Part shown: piece by piece, positions 15,401-30,600 of the stretch
Position numbering within the stretch: position 1 is the first letter of the stretch
Layout: each line of letters begins with the position of its first letter
Assembly: GCA_947247005.1 (NCBI GenBank)
Contig: OX365944.1
Location: 26,759,501 to 26,823,500 of the forward strand
Reading direction: 5' to 3'
DNA length: 64,000 nt
Source: Spisula solida
Taxonomy: Eukaryota > Mollusca > Bivalvia > Venerida > Mactridae
Position numbers and translations under genes: made by a program
The notes under the pieces: generated by a model
Told to the model about the DNA's origin: nothing
The model's database searches: none
Seen by the model: only the letters and a program-made list of their open reading frames with translations

Positions 15401-18400
15401 TAGTATTGCAGCTCCATTTACCACACTTTATAAAATTAAACAAATTATAAAGACTTTAAATTCGATCGTAAGTTTACGTTTTCCGTAAGTCCTTTGATAA
15501 AACAGTACACAGAGCCTGAACTGTCGGCATCCATTCACGTTGCATTCCGAAATTTTTGACGTTTATACTGCAACATTGCGTATGCCAATCCGCGAATGCT
15601 TCCCGAACGAGCCCGATGTCAAAGCTCCGCCCATTTTAATTGATAAATGCTCCCGAATGGTTCCTTAAGCTAGCTAACTGTTATCGCATCGGCGTCTAGT
15701 GGATGGCAGATCCCGAATTAGGTAGTTTTCTGAGATTTGTCAAGTCAAACATATTGAAAGGTAAAGCTTGATATATTAAATGTAACGATACTGTCATCAA
15801 GGGTCAATAAACGCTGAATAAATAAGTTCAACATAAGCTTTATGACCAGGATCTAATACGACGCTGGACTCATCCTTACGTAGTAGGTCATTTTCGACAT
15901 GCAGTAACCGAATACATCGAATTATTGATCATCGATACTCACTTATTTGACTTAACTCGTAAATGTCTTAACCGCGAATGTTAAAGTGTTTTAGCTCCAG
16001 GCCCAATCTCAATGCTTGGTCGGGCACAATCTGAGATTTAATAGCTTTAATAGGAGGGATCACCGTATTCATATGTAAAATGCCCACCAGCAATATATTG
16101 GATAAATGAACAATAAAAACCTGGCATTCACCAATAGCTAGCTGGTCACGTACTAATTCCTTTGTATACAAACATGATCTCTCCTATATTGTCGCGTATC
16201 CTTGATACTATTTCCTTGTAAACAGTATCATTAACTGGACACTACAATTTCACGAGCTTCATCTTGAGATTTATTTTAAACGAATATTTGAGATTAATAT
16301 CAATAAGTTAAGTTGAGATTTTTAATTGAGATGGTTTTGGAGATTGAGCCTGAGTGTTGTGTACAGCATGAAGCTACGTATGATATTTATATAAGTATAA
16401 AACGCTTATTAACGTAAAAAAACTACGAATGAACAACACCAGGGCATGATTAATGTTTTACTTTACGTAACGAAACAGAGCGTTAAACATCATAATGTAA
16501 CGATATAAATTATGATAGTATAATACATCTGAGTGTAAGTCATATACTACACTTAGCTCAACTACACATCACTGTGAGTGTAAGTCATATACTACACTTA
16601 GCTCAACTACACATCACTGTGAGTGTAAGTCATATACTACACTTAGCTCAACTACACATCACTGTGAGTGTAAGTCATATACTACACTTAGCTCAACTAC
16701 ACATCACTGTGAGTGTAAGTCATATACTACACTTAGCTCAACTACACATCACTGTGAGTGTAAGTCATATACTACACTTAGCTCAACTACACATCACTGT
16801 GAGTGTAAGTCATATACTACACTTAGCTCAACTACACATCACTGTGAGTGTAAGTCATATACTACACTTAGCTCAACTACACATCACTGTGAGTGTAAGT
16901 CATATACTACACTTAGCTCAACTACACATCACTGTGAGTGTAAGTCATATACTACACTTAGCTCAACTACACATCACTGTGAGTGTAAGTCATATACTAC
17001 ACTTAGCTCAACTACACATCACTGTGAGTGTAAGTCATATACTACACTTAGCTCAACTACACATCACTCTGAGTGTAAGTCATATACTACACTTAGCTCA
17101 ACTACACATCACTCTGAGTGTAAGTCATATACTACAGTCATACGTAACAAAATTACTTATAATCAGAACTACACTTTAACAATACACTAAGCTTACCATT
17201 TAACCCCTTTACATACACAAAGCAAAATTAATAAGTACAAAATTGATTATTTTTCGTGCTTGACTCATAAAATTATAGATAGTGATATTGGATGTTTCAC
17301 ACAGATATCTGCTTAATACAGTCGACCACTAACACAGGGTAAACTATACTTTCTCCTTGTCGTTCGATTTGTGTATATATTACCCAACCCCTTCGAGAAC
17401 TTTCGATTGAACAAATATTTTTTAAGTAAAACACATCGATTCATAATGAATAGAGTTTCCGGAGGAGGGTCGATGAACAACTTGTAAGCATTGTCTACAC
17501 TCGTAGTTATTGTTGCCGATAGTTAGTGTTTGTTTCAGAGACAATCTGCTTGCTATAGCATATTTAGAGGAGCCTGAATAAGTTTTCATTTTCATTGGAA
17601 TGTATAGATCAGGGTTGAATATTGGTGTGACCTTTACACTCTTGGGTAATGTTTTATCAAAGCACTTGCGAAAACCTTAAAGTTACGCTCAAATTTAACT
17701 TCTTTATAAATCTTTAACAGCTGCAACTTGGTGAATGACATGGTTTGTGGGAATTCATTAAATCAATTATTATAAGTACTACAGGCTCCATTTACCATAA
17801 TTTATCATTGTAAACAAATTATATACAATTTAAATTTGATAATAAGTTTACGATTTCCGTAAGTGCTTTGATAAAACAGTACCCTGAAACTTACAAAATG
17901 TCACAATTTCACATTGGAGATACTGACTGAAAGGTAGTATTCTGTTTAAAATTATAGATTTTGGTTATTAAATGGATACCCCAAGCACTCAAGTATTGAT
18001 CCTCCATGTTTAGCCCACGTAAAACCCCTGTACTAACATGCTACAGTGTTCTCTCATTTTAAACACAATGGCTAATGTTACCTATTCATATGTAGTAGTA
18101 AGTTTTATTAGTATAACATATGACAATAAGTTAAATATTATTACCTCATTATTCCGGGACATTGTAACAATCCCATCACAGCTTGTTTATTTGTCGAATA
18201 CTTGAATGTTCATATAACAATTGTATCACCCACTTCAAATAAAATAAAATACTAAACCATAAAATTGTGTATAAAAATTGCACAGTGAAGCGTATAGTAT
18301 GCTTCTTCTTAAGTTCATCTGTCAAAATCATAGATTTCAACAACTCCCTCAAGCGTACCTGACATCCGTATGTGAATGTCACACTTGACGGGTTTTAAAG

Positions 18401-21400
18401 TAACACTTGCGAAGATGTATACAGTCTACATGAAGTCTGAACTTTCGTAAGAGACCAGTAAAACGGTATACTAGTATACTATCAAGTTGTTTAAAGCAGA
18501 ATGCCGTTTAAGACAGACCACACAGAGTACATTGTTATAATGATTGACAATGCCTTTAACCGTTTATGTTCCTGGTACGTTGAAAACGAAATGAACCAAT
18601 AGCGCATTGGTTTCATTTTACCAAGTTTTGCAAAACTAATAGCAATACATTCAAGTTTCGCTTATAAGACAACTTCCATATACAAATGTATTTAGAAATT
18701 AGGCCGATTATTGCCATTATTGTCTTAACTATGTTGCGCTGTTAGTTTCACTATAATGCCCATATAGGATTATGCGTCTTTGTACTGAGTATATTTCTAC
18801 TAGTTCGTCAAATATGTAGTTTTTGACAAGCTGGTAGGTATGTAGTCTGTAACCGCATTAAAACTATACTGCTGTACCCGTCTGAGCACTATACGGACAT
18901 ATCATAGCCATAAACATTGAGATAATGACCTCAAGCCATTGTGTGATTGCCACACTTGATAAGTGCTACAATGAAATTCGGTGAACGCTGATCTTTTCTA
19001 TATGATAACCTTAACTATCAATCCTTGTAAAATAGACAACACAATTAATGCCCTCCGAGTATTGGAAAGTCATCTACGAGTACATGTAACCTATTTTGAA
19101 AATGTAACGGTATTTTACTCATTATATCAAATTGTCCATTTTGAACTCTATTATGTCACGATGAAGAAAAGTACATGTAGTAGCCTATATGATACGTCCT
19201 GGTAAATATAAATTTATAACAATTGCAGCTTTAGTACCCAGTCACATTAACCTCACCGGCAATTCAGGACGTATTTGTCTGGATGCTATATTGACGGTCT
19301 GTTTTCGGTGTAGTTTAAATATTGAAAGTCTCATTTGTCTGCCATAGCACAATTACAATAACACCACCCATAAAAGTCGATGCTTCAAATGAACTTCACA
19401 TCGTAAAAACAGACTAACTTATAAGGACGTAAAAGTCGTACAATTTTAAATTTAATTAAATAGCTACAGACGGCGTATTTCAAACTTAATCTGAGCGCAC
19501 AAAGAAGGTAAACTTTCAATATATTTAACTGTTGCCTACAGCGAGTCTTGAACGAAAGTTGCCAATATTGGTAAATACAGTTTGCAATTATAAGACGACT
19601 TTTCTAGTATGAAAGTGTAGACATCTATATAATCATACTCGATGACAAAAGGAATAAAACATACATGTATACTATTTATCGTGTAAATAAAAATACCATG
19701 ATTGATAATGACCTTACAAGTATATCTTTCGAAGTTTGTTAATTACATTCTCATAAAAGTCAAACTGAGGCAGAACTTGTCACAGAAGAGCCTTTCAACT
19801 TGACCATATTCAATCATAAGATCGGTAAAACCATCTCAATTAGAAATCTCAACTTAACTTATTGATATTCTTCTCAATATTCGTTTAAAATAAATCTCAA
19901 GATGAAGCTCATGACATTAGTTGAGATTTAATTGCTGGCGCTCGTTTCTCGCTCGGATGAATTGGTTGTGAAGAAAGTACATGGTTAAAATTGTATTGTG
20001 AGTTTATGTAATTAGAATACTTGGAATCCCTAGTAAAAATCCTAGTAACCGATTCAGGTAGCGATGGATAACATCAGGAGTGAGGTGTCGAGAGTGATTA
20101 ATATAAGTTGGAAAAACTTGTTTCACAATCGACCTTAAATAAATTAGTATAAACTAACCGATTCAGGTTCGGTAACGATATAATGATCATGTTTCAATTG
20201 TAAGATCTAGATTCCGGAAAGATGTTGACTTTAGTTCGAAAAGATAAACTTCATTGATTAAAATGTCAACAAGTAATCGAAAAGTATCATGATTCAATTA
20301 TACACGATTGATAGTCGGGAATCAACCCTAACATAACATCCGGCTCGTTACAGGACACTAACGGATAAGCTGTGTGAAGTTGGCTCAACATACGACATAC
20401 AACATTCAAAAAATCGAATGTCGTCCAGCTCGACATACGACATTGGACGACATTCAAAAAATCGAATGTCGTCCAGCTCGACATACGACATTGGACACCA
20501 TTCAAAAAATCGAATGTCGTCCAGCTCGACATACGACATTGGACGACATTCAAAAAATCGAATGTCGTCCAGCTCGACATACGACATTGGACGACATTCA
20601 AAAAATCATCAAAAATCGAATGCCTTGCAGCTCGAAGACGTTAAAACATTGTTGAGATGATGTTAGTAGTCAGTAATTTGGAAAATATCGTCTCTGGTGT
20701 ACACTAGAATGTGGCGAAAATTACGTACATTACTCACCTTTACTAGCAATATCCATTGTACAGTATACCGCAGTGATGATTACATTTTAAATATTGTTAC
20801 GACATTTTGACCCCATTCAAAACAATAATTAAAACCAGTGTATGTAGTTATTTATACCCGCGCGAAATCCCGTTCACAGCGGTCCCATGATTGTGTGTAC
20901 CGTATTATGGAAACATATGCGTGCACATTCTTCGCTGTCGGCGGATTCGAAATGCATGATTGTTATATTCGAATTTTATTTGAATTGTATTCGAATTATC
21001 TTAGAAGTATTTCTAACGACATTTAGACAAGCTGTAATAATTTTGGTCATTTCGAATCATCATTCGGAATGTGTTTCAAATTTTTAGTTTTTATTAATTC
21101 CGACTCATTCGGACCCATTCCGGCTGATTCGAGATTCGTATGATTGGGGTATCAATTACGTCTATCGCAAGCCCGATACCTGTAAAAACTACATACACAT
21201 GGGTAACGAACTAGTGTGTGTTTATCCACGTCCCTATTGTTTCGCTTACCAATCATGATGTAATAGTGTATGTTGAACGCATAGCTAGACTGATTCTGAC
21301 CTTATAGCGAACAATAAAGGATCAACAAATACAAACTTTACATGACTGACTCCTTACATCCGCAAGTGACAATATTCGTTCATTCTACAATGATTGAACA

Positions 21401-24400
21401 AAAAGTGCAACACTTTAAATCCAAACATGCACACATAAACAAGGTAAAGTCGCGGAAATTGATTACGTTTAGATAGGCCGTTCTGATATGGGTAAAATAT
21501 GCTAGATCTAAATGTAAGTAAGATTATTAGCATAATATAACAGAGAAATGTGCTTTGTCAGTTGAGACGTTCAAAGTTAACATAGAATAACAGAAATAAT
21601 GATCGTATATCAAATGCACGCCTTAATGTTATTATACCATTGTGTACATAATGTAACATGAGATAAAAAATAACTCTACCTAAAGCTAGGTAGCTAGTTC
21701 GGCCTCGGTTCATGTTCATCTTGTCGGTCTCAAGCAAATCTAAGTGTGCATACAAAATTGTACATGTTACTAACACATGTACGAATACATACATTGTAAC
21801 TGTGAAGGGGAATTGAGCAAAATGGCAACACTTTCTTAACATGAACATTCTATTTTTATACTTTTTAGGGATATACACAGACATTTTTGCTTTTTAGCAC
21901 ACACAGAATAATAAAAAAACAGACACATGTTTACACAAAATACATCGTGCATAATTACTGATAAATCAAATTTACAAACACAAGGATACAATAATATTAT
22001 GATTATGTAGACTTAGACTCCGAAGCAATGGTTGACGCTTAACTATTACCGTTATGTGTGAAATAATATACAAGTACAAAACACAACACTTATTCATTCT
22101 CCTTTATGAATATTGAATACTTGAATTAACTAAACCAACAAAAGGCACAAAAGTCTCTGACCAAACCCATTCGGATATAGCACAGTTAACGACTAATTGT
22201 GAACAATTCTTGATTACATTCATCTAGTTCTTGACACTACGTTGGCCAAATAGTCATTGAGGAAAGCATACTCAAGAATAGTGGCAATAGGAACACAATT
22301 GTATACTAAAATATCTTTCAATTTCAGAGAACATATTTCCTGAAAGCTAATTGGATATAGCTGGTGGCAACTATAAACCACGTTCTTATGGTTTAATACA
22401 TTAGCCCAATTTGAGTCTGTAATCGGGACCTTGTCGGATGAAATCCGAACGTTGCTTTGTCCGTGACCATCCGATGTAGGATTGATAACCAACGGACATT
22501 GCGTACGATCGTCAACTGATACCCGTCATGTCCGTCAGGCATCCTTTCCATAGGATTCAATGTCAACCAGCAGCTGTTGCCCGGTGTGTACACGATGACT
22601 ACACGCCAGATATACGGAAACCTTCGGGATAAACTGATCGTCTTTCATCCTTTCCACAGATCTTCTATTCCCGTTGCTTTGCAACTACGCACATTTGTAT
22701 ACCATAAACTGCTCGGTAACGGTCTAATCAACCTTATGTGAATCAGCATGTCGAATTCCACGGTAATTCTGTCTCGTTTTCGGCAGAAAGTATCGTATCC
22801 AGGTATCATCTATCGCTATAAGTTTGATTAGAAAGTTTTATCCGTCTACATTAAAGCGCGAAAGCAAGCTAGCAGCGAGTTTGGAGCGACGTTCCGTCTG
22901 TTCTGACGTCAAAAGATAAGATACCCAAGGAGCGGAAATCTGGTGCATTTTCATCCTGTTCTGCAAATTCAAACAAATAGGGACACAACTACTGACAATT
23001 CCCTGGGCTTTCTCTTCGCATGCAAATTTTCTGTCTGATTTCAAATGATTTCTTATGAAATGAGTCGATTGCACCGATATACCGATCAGCGCGCTAGTAT
23101 TATTTAACTGTAATACAGCCGTTCGTATGAATATTTGACAGTCTCAACATTTTAGAGTATGAAAGTGGACATTTGACACAAAGATCCGATAAGATAATAA
23201 GAAATCGTTAGAGCTTCTGTTGCGTGAGCACTCCATTTGTATGTTAACTACGTTAGTCTTGCGACGTTACCTCTAAGATGACGTCGATTAAACGCACTCG
23301 CTGATGACGTTAAATGTCCTTAAATTATTCCATCAAAAGGGAATTCTCCTACCTAAGTATTATGCAAAGTTTCATGAAATTATATTTACTGGTTTTAGAG
23401 ATAATTGATATGTTGCATTATATAATGAATGACCCTCGTATATGTCTATATAAAGGTCGAGTTAATTTGTTCGGACTATGACTGTGGTTCACTGGTTGCA
23501 AAACGCGATAAAAGATTGCTTGATAAAATAAAAGTTTTCAAGTACGATTGATGTGTCACATTAGCTCGAATATCAATTACCAACATGGCTCGATATTCGA
23601 CTTAGCTCGAAAGTAATGTTATTTAGGCTGGATGTGTTAACTTTACTCGAATATCGATTAAAACGCGCTTAACATCATAAATACCGAGCCGCAAGTGCTG
23701 AGTTGGAAATCAAATTAGTAGTTTGATTATTTTCATATGTTTCACATAATATGTCCATGTAGTTTATCTGTTTAACAGCATTCGATTTCTGTTGATTTTT
23801 TTAATGAGCTGGTTGCAAAATACAAATAATATTTAGGCACTGAGAAAGATTTACACTTAGGTTCAATATATTGGTATACCATTAGGAGCTATTCACACAA
23901 CTCCCAAGCGTATTGCAAAAATGCGGATGATAAGTGCAGATTGGGTACCCGTATCTGCTTTGAGACGTCATGACATATGTCTTTGTAAATAGTAACAAAA
24001 AATTAAAAGTTGAGATTCGATTTTTGATGATTTTTGAATGTCGTCCAATGTCGTCCAATGTCGAGCTGGACGACATTCGATTTTAGACAAGTTTTTGAAT
24101 GTCGTCCAATGTCGTCCAATGTCGAGCTGGACGACATTCGATTTTAGACGATTTTTTGAATGTCGTCCAATGTCGTCCAATGTCGAGCTGGACGACATTC
24201 GATTTTTGATGATTTTTTGAATGTCGTCCAATGTCGAGCTGGACGACATTCGATTTTTGATGATTTTTGAATGTCGTCCAATGTCGTCCAATGTCGAGCT
24301 GGACGACATTCGATTTTTGATGATTTTTTGAATGTCGTCCAATGTCGTATGTCGAGCTGGACGACATTCGATTTTTTGAATGTCGTCCAATGTCGTATGT

Positions 24401-24604
24401 CGAGCTGGACGACATTCGATTTTTTGAATGTCGTATGTCGTATGTCGTATGTTGAGCCAACTTCACACAGCTTAACGGATATAGCATTATAGTACTATGC
24501 AGTTTAATGGCACTATATATATTAGCATGCGTGTATCGTACGTTGTACACGTCTTATGTGAGTTACAGTGTATCACAGGTACATGAAAAGTGTCCAATAC
24601 CGTC

Positions 24605-24650
<46 letters not shown>

Positions 24651-27600
24651 TGGGCCAGATCACTTTTCATGGACCTGTGCAGCGTATGATCTCCGAGCAA
24701 TTGCTCACGAACGTTGTCCTTAATTAACAAAGGTGGTACTCATCAAGCACAGATTTCCAGTTTTTGCCCACGTTTTTGCAACTAGACAGAATATTATTGC
24801 AAGTACATGTGCGAGGGTTTAAAGAAAACTGACTACTTTTGCTGATAATACAAACCTCCTCAGTGATTACAATTATAATCGGCTTGAGTATAACACCTAT
24901 CCTTTCCGCTACCAGCGTACTAATGCAGACTGTCCGGGATGGCCATTTCGACCTTCCGTAGTTTTCGACCTAAATGCCCAAATTCGTGAATTTTGCTGTC
25001 ATGGGTAACAGGCATCCCAGACTAAAGGATATTACGGGCCCAGAGTCGTGCACTACTTTCACTTTGGGACAGGTGTGTAGCATCCGGATGTATCGAGTTT
25101 TAATCAGTGCTGCAAGTCAATTGTGCCCCAGGGACTGGGTATAGGGACCATATGAATTTCTCATAGCCTCCCAAAAAATCGTGGTAGCGGAAAGGATATA
25201 AGATGCTGCACAATCACAACTTATAGGGGTGTGATTTCTTATGTCAAGGTTGGATATGATTGTATTTAACATCTATTACAGATAGTATTTTTGCATTTGT
25301 AACAAATTATAGGGCGTTCGGAGAGTTTTGAATTACTTATAAATTGAACTAATATCACCATGATCTCTTTTATTTCTTTATGGCATACAAGAGCTTGTTT
25401 TAGATTCTTCATCGCACGTAAAGCAAAATTAAAAGAGGCAAAACAGTCTTAAATGTTATAAACCGTGCATATCGTTGGCCACAGCAGTCATGTCTTACAC
25501 ATGTGAAAGTGTTAGTACTAGTTGAGAAAGTCCAGAAACTATTTAGACTCACGGTCCGCTGTATAGTATAGAAAACCTAAATTAAAGCAAAACAGTTCAA
25601 TTGTCATCCTCTAAAGTCAGCCTGTATCACACGTTCCTCTGTACCTGTAGTCATTGAAGCATAACGTTTATATTTCACGGATCATTTCGAATAGGTAAAG
25701 GTAAACCAGTATTTAGGTTCAACTAAATCGTATAATAGGACTGGAATGTTAAATGTGTTAATTTGAAGCTTCTACTTGTTGTGTTCAAAATGCATAAGCA
25801 GATCGCAAAATGGCAATATTATTACTTTTCCCCGCTGTCTTAAATTGATTCAGGTCAAATAAATTGCCAAAACTTTTCATATCACTCTAAGCTCAGGATG
25901 TACAATAACATTAGGAATGACCACGGACCGGCTGTTATGTTCCATTTGACAAAATGATACCATAATATAATAGGATTAACATTGGCAACGATACTATGAA
26001 CAAATGCACTGCATCAAGTAGGGAATTTCCCATCAGGTCCTTGACACTATAGTCATTGGCTCCCAGACAGAACCAAGTAGAAGGCATAGCGAAAATATCC
26101 TTAGTCATTTATCATTCTTGCTTTAAAGTTCAGATGCGAAAACTTTAAAAGGCTTTCAGTCATTCGGACTGGCTGAAATAAAAATGTTGTCCGAATGAAC
26201 ATTTGTCAGCCCGATCAAAATGAAAATATATCTGTCTGTGGATAACGCACGTTTTTCAATTTGTTTAATTCTAGGTCTACTTAATTCAGGGTTACTAGTT
26301 TACATATAATTAGATATAAACACATATATAACAACTGATTTCAAATAAACCGGAAATGTAGTTTTTGCATGATCTGTATTTAGTGAGACTATTGAACAAA
26401 ATAGGAATAAAATGGTTTCTCATCCCAAAGAGAAGGCTGTGTTATACTACTGTTGACAATAATGCAATCATGCTTTTCGACAGTTTTATAATTAAAAGGA
26501 TTTCTTTAACGACATCGTACGTAAGTTTTGTGAGATTAGGAAGAGAGTTATAATGTACTTACATGTTTCGGAAACGTGAAAGTCCCTTAGTTTATTCTAA
26601 TTCATTGAACATTACACACTATTGTGTTTGTCTTTTACAAGTCTTTGGTCGCAACTGTCTATCTTCCATATTGTGACCTCCTGTACTACTCACATTATTA
26701 AACATTCAAGTGTTATGGAATCAGAGTGCCCTTCAGTTTGTGAATGATCACCCATCCTTATCTCACTTGTATATCTCTATATACAACATAGTCACTATCA
26801 TCCATAACTTTAAAGTCGGCCATGCGTTACACACATAACTAGGTTAATATCAAATTGACTCAATCATCTGTGACTGAATTTCATAAATAATGTAGATCTA
26901 TTGGTGATTGTATTTGAATAATGCATTACATTTCAAATTTAGTTGTCTGCAATGCGGTTATAATATGTATGTATTAATTAATTCTGATCAGATCTGCTTA
27001 GCTGGTTTTTCACTTTGCCAATACGCTCATTTGTTCATGAGCCCCAATGGACCTTAGGACGTTTTAAAGATCAATTATTCGATATTCAATTCTAAAAGGA
27101 CATACGCCTTGTCTTCCGTGCAAGTCATATACATGTTTTTACTTCAATTTCGGACAAGAATGTCATAATTCTAGTTTGGAACTTCTTGCTTGTTTCTTAC
27201 AGCATTATCTTTACACTTTTAGAATACACAGTCTGTCATAAAGAACATGTCAGATTGACCAACACTATAGCAACATAGCCTATATGTCATCAACAGCATG
27301 ATTGTCAGATTGACCAACACTATAGCAAAATAGCCTATAAGTCATAAACAACATGTCAGATTGACCAACACTATAGCAACATAGCCTATATGTCATAAAC
27401 AGCAAGTCAGATTGACCAACACTATAGCAACATAGCATATATGTCATAAACAACATGTCAGATTGACCAACACTATAGCAACATAGCCTATATGTCATAA
27501 ACAGCAAGTCAGATTGACCAACACTATAGCAACATAGCATATATGTCATAAACAACATGTCAGATTGACCAACACTATAGCAACATAGCCTATATGTCAT

Positions 27601-30600
27601 AAACAGCAAGTCAGATTGACCAACACTATAGCAACATAGCATATATGTCATAAACAACATGTCAGATTGACCAACACTATAGCAACATAGCCTATATGTC
27701 ATAAACAGCAAGTCAGATTGACCAACACTATAGCAACATAACCTATATGTCATAAACAGCAAGTCAGATTGACCAACACTATAGCAACATAGCCTATATG
27801 TCATAAACAGCAAGTCAGATTGACCAACACTATAGCAACATAGCATATATGTCATAAACAACATGTCAGATTGACCAACACTATAGCAACATAGCCTATA
27901 AGTTATAAACAACATGTCAGATTGACCAACACTATAGCAACATAGCCTATAAGTTATAAACAACATGTCAGATTGACCAACACTATAGCAACATAGCCTA
28001 TAAGTTATAAACAACATGTCAGATTGACCAACACTATAGCAACATAGCCTATAAGTTATAAACAACATGTCAGATTGACCAAAACTATAGCAACATAGCA
28101 TATAAGTCATAAACAACATGTCAAATTGACCAACACTATAGCAACATAGCCTATAAGTTATAAACAATACAATACAATACAATTTTATTGGCATAATCGG
28201 CAAACAACTTGCCTTTGGCTATTTACAAACACAAAAAAATCTATGGCAAAGACAAAATACATACATATACAAAATTAATGTAAATGAACATCAAATATAC
28301 ACATACATCAATATATAAATAACTTATTTACAACATACAATTAAGGAACAGCTAAAATTTCCAGGGTATTTTTTCTTATAAGCAGGCATTCTTTAATATA
28401 TTGGGCTACTTTAATTTGCAAATGTTTATTTTTTGTTGACATAAGAGAGAAAAACTTTTGTACACAAGGCCATGATATATTATGGAAATATTTTGATCTT
28501 ATGGCTCTGTAAGTGTCACAACATAACATAAAATGATACTCGGATTCAACTACATTCTGATTACATAAAATACAAAGTCTATTTTCCCTTTCTATATTTC
28601 TAAAACGTCCTGATTCTATTTCTAAGCTATGAGAAGATAATCTCATTCTGGAAAAATGTTTTCTTAGGTCATCATTTGTAATATTATTAAGATATTCTTC
28701 AAATTTAAATTCTGTTTTATATTTACAATAATATTCTAATTTTGGCATATTGGTTATAGATTCTCTCCATTCTTGCAAATATTGGTCCCGTAGTCTACGC
28801 TGCATTGTTGGGAAATAGTTAATATTTACATCGAAAGTGTGTCTTACATAACCAAAACCAAGGTGATCGATTACAGAGTTGATTCTAGTTGCCCAACAAT
28901 TAGTTGGTACATTAAGGCAAAGATCATTATACATTTTATACATAGGTGATTCAGTATTTTTCATAATTTTAGTCCAATACTTTAAAGACCTTTCTTTGCA
29001 GATGACCGATAAAGGGAGTCTACCAAGTTCTCCAAGTACAGCACTGTTTGGAGTTTGATTTTTTACTCCAAGAATATATTTACAGAACCTTATATGTAAT
29101 CTATCAACACATTTATAACTAGTGTTGTTATAAATTCCCCACACCTCTGCTCCGTATAACAATATAGGTACCACCATTTTATCAAATAATGAAAGTTTCG
29201 TTTTTATATCAAATTTTACTTTATCAAACAATGACAAAAGATTATAATAAGCTCTAAGGGCTTGATCATGTAAGGATTTTACAGCTCCTGACATATTACC
29301 GTTATATGTAAATTTTACACCTAAGTATATAAAATTGTCTACTCTCTCGATAATTCCTCCGTTTATGGTAAAATCAGGATAAACATTTTGTTTACGTTTT
29401 TCAAAAACACATATTTTAGTTTTATTAACATTAATTTTCAAGCCCCAAGTTTCAGAATATTGATAAATATTATCAATTTGAGACTACAAACTTTTCGGAT
29501 CAGTCGTAAACATCACAATGTCATCGGCAAATAATGTCATATACATTGTTAGCAAATCAATATCTTTGTCTGTTAGCAAGTTAATATCTATATTACTACT
29601 AACATCATTTATAAATAACAAAAATAATAGGGGAGATAGAGGTTCACCCTGTTTGAGTCCTATGGTAACTTCAAAGAATTTGGACAATTCCATAGTGCTA
29701 GACATTTTAATACATGATTGCACAACATTATATATAGAGGATCTTACATGAGTGTCTTTCTATATTGAATTTATTAAACGAGTTGGATAAAATGATAAAA
29801 TGCGAGGCTCTGCCGAGCATTTTATCACTTTTATTCAACGAGTTTAATAAATTTAATATGGAATGACACTCATGTAAGATTCTTTTTATCACATAAACTA
29901 AATACACAGTAAAAGTTTGTCAAGAATGCACACACTTCCCCTTTAGCAAATAAACTCCATAGGAGTAAAGCGGTTCATTGAAAGAGCTAAGAAAATAGTG
30001 CAACAATGTATACTCCAATATGTTAATTTTTCTGCCTTTGAAAATAATATTTTTAGGGTATCTAAAATCCTGCAGATGTAAAACTACGCTTAACACAGTA
30101 AATAATTAAATCTAGGACCGCAGCAACACAACGTATTCTGTTCTGTTCCGTGTTCCGTGTTCCGTTCCGGGTTTTAGTAACAACCAAGGACAGGGGAAGT
30201 AACTAGGTTTCCGCGTGAATTTATTCGCGATTCGTCTGAATAGCCGAAAATAACTGATTGTACACGATGCAAGTACTTGGTTAGCAAGGAAAATCGTCTT
30301 TAATACTCAAAATTAACGGATTTATACAATGAAATCAACATCCGATGCTGTGTTTGTGTAGATGCCAGATATTTGGTATGTACATTTCGTCCCAGTCTTA
30401 TTCGTACCCACGTTTAACGGACCTACCGTCATGTTTACTTACAGTCATATCTCTTAAGTTCTTGTACATCTGTTATTGTGTGATTATAACATGCCCTAGA
30501 GTGTTCATAATCGGATATAGAATTTATTCTATTCTAAAAATGTATTATTTTACTTTTTTGACAACGTGTATGAATACATAAATAAAGTGACTCGCCCTTG

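Larger units (their letters stand above)
20368..24472. mobile_element. 4.1-kb foldback transposon (Mutator-like?) with 9-bp TSD
   Basis: The element begins agctgtgtgaagttggctca and ends with its exact reverse complement. It is flanked on both sides by the direct repeat taacggata (20359-20367 and 24473-24481). The inverted ends are long (about 250 bp left, 460 bp right) and consist of tandem 48-bp units around 'gaatgtcgtccagctcgaca'. Nine-base duplications and repeat-built long inverted termini are typical of Mutator-like/foldback elements, so that class is inferred. No Mutator transposase is seen. The interior holds a mariner remnant and an unassigned decayed coding stretch. Confidence 0.8.

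Noticed and set aside
16574..17179. 201-codon frame of a 15-residue repeat
   Set aside because: 45-bp array; same artefact.
21558..21884. 108-codon - strand frame inside the foldback element
   Set aside because: No transposase motif, low-complexity hydrophobic composition and no relation to neighbouring fossils.
27280..28203. 307-codon - strand open frame of a 17-residue repeat
   Set aside because: It is the 51-bp satellite read in a frame without stops. The frame ends at the LINE junction and there is no start context or splice context.
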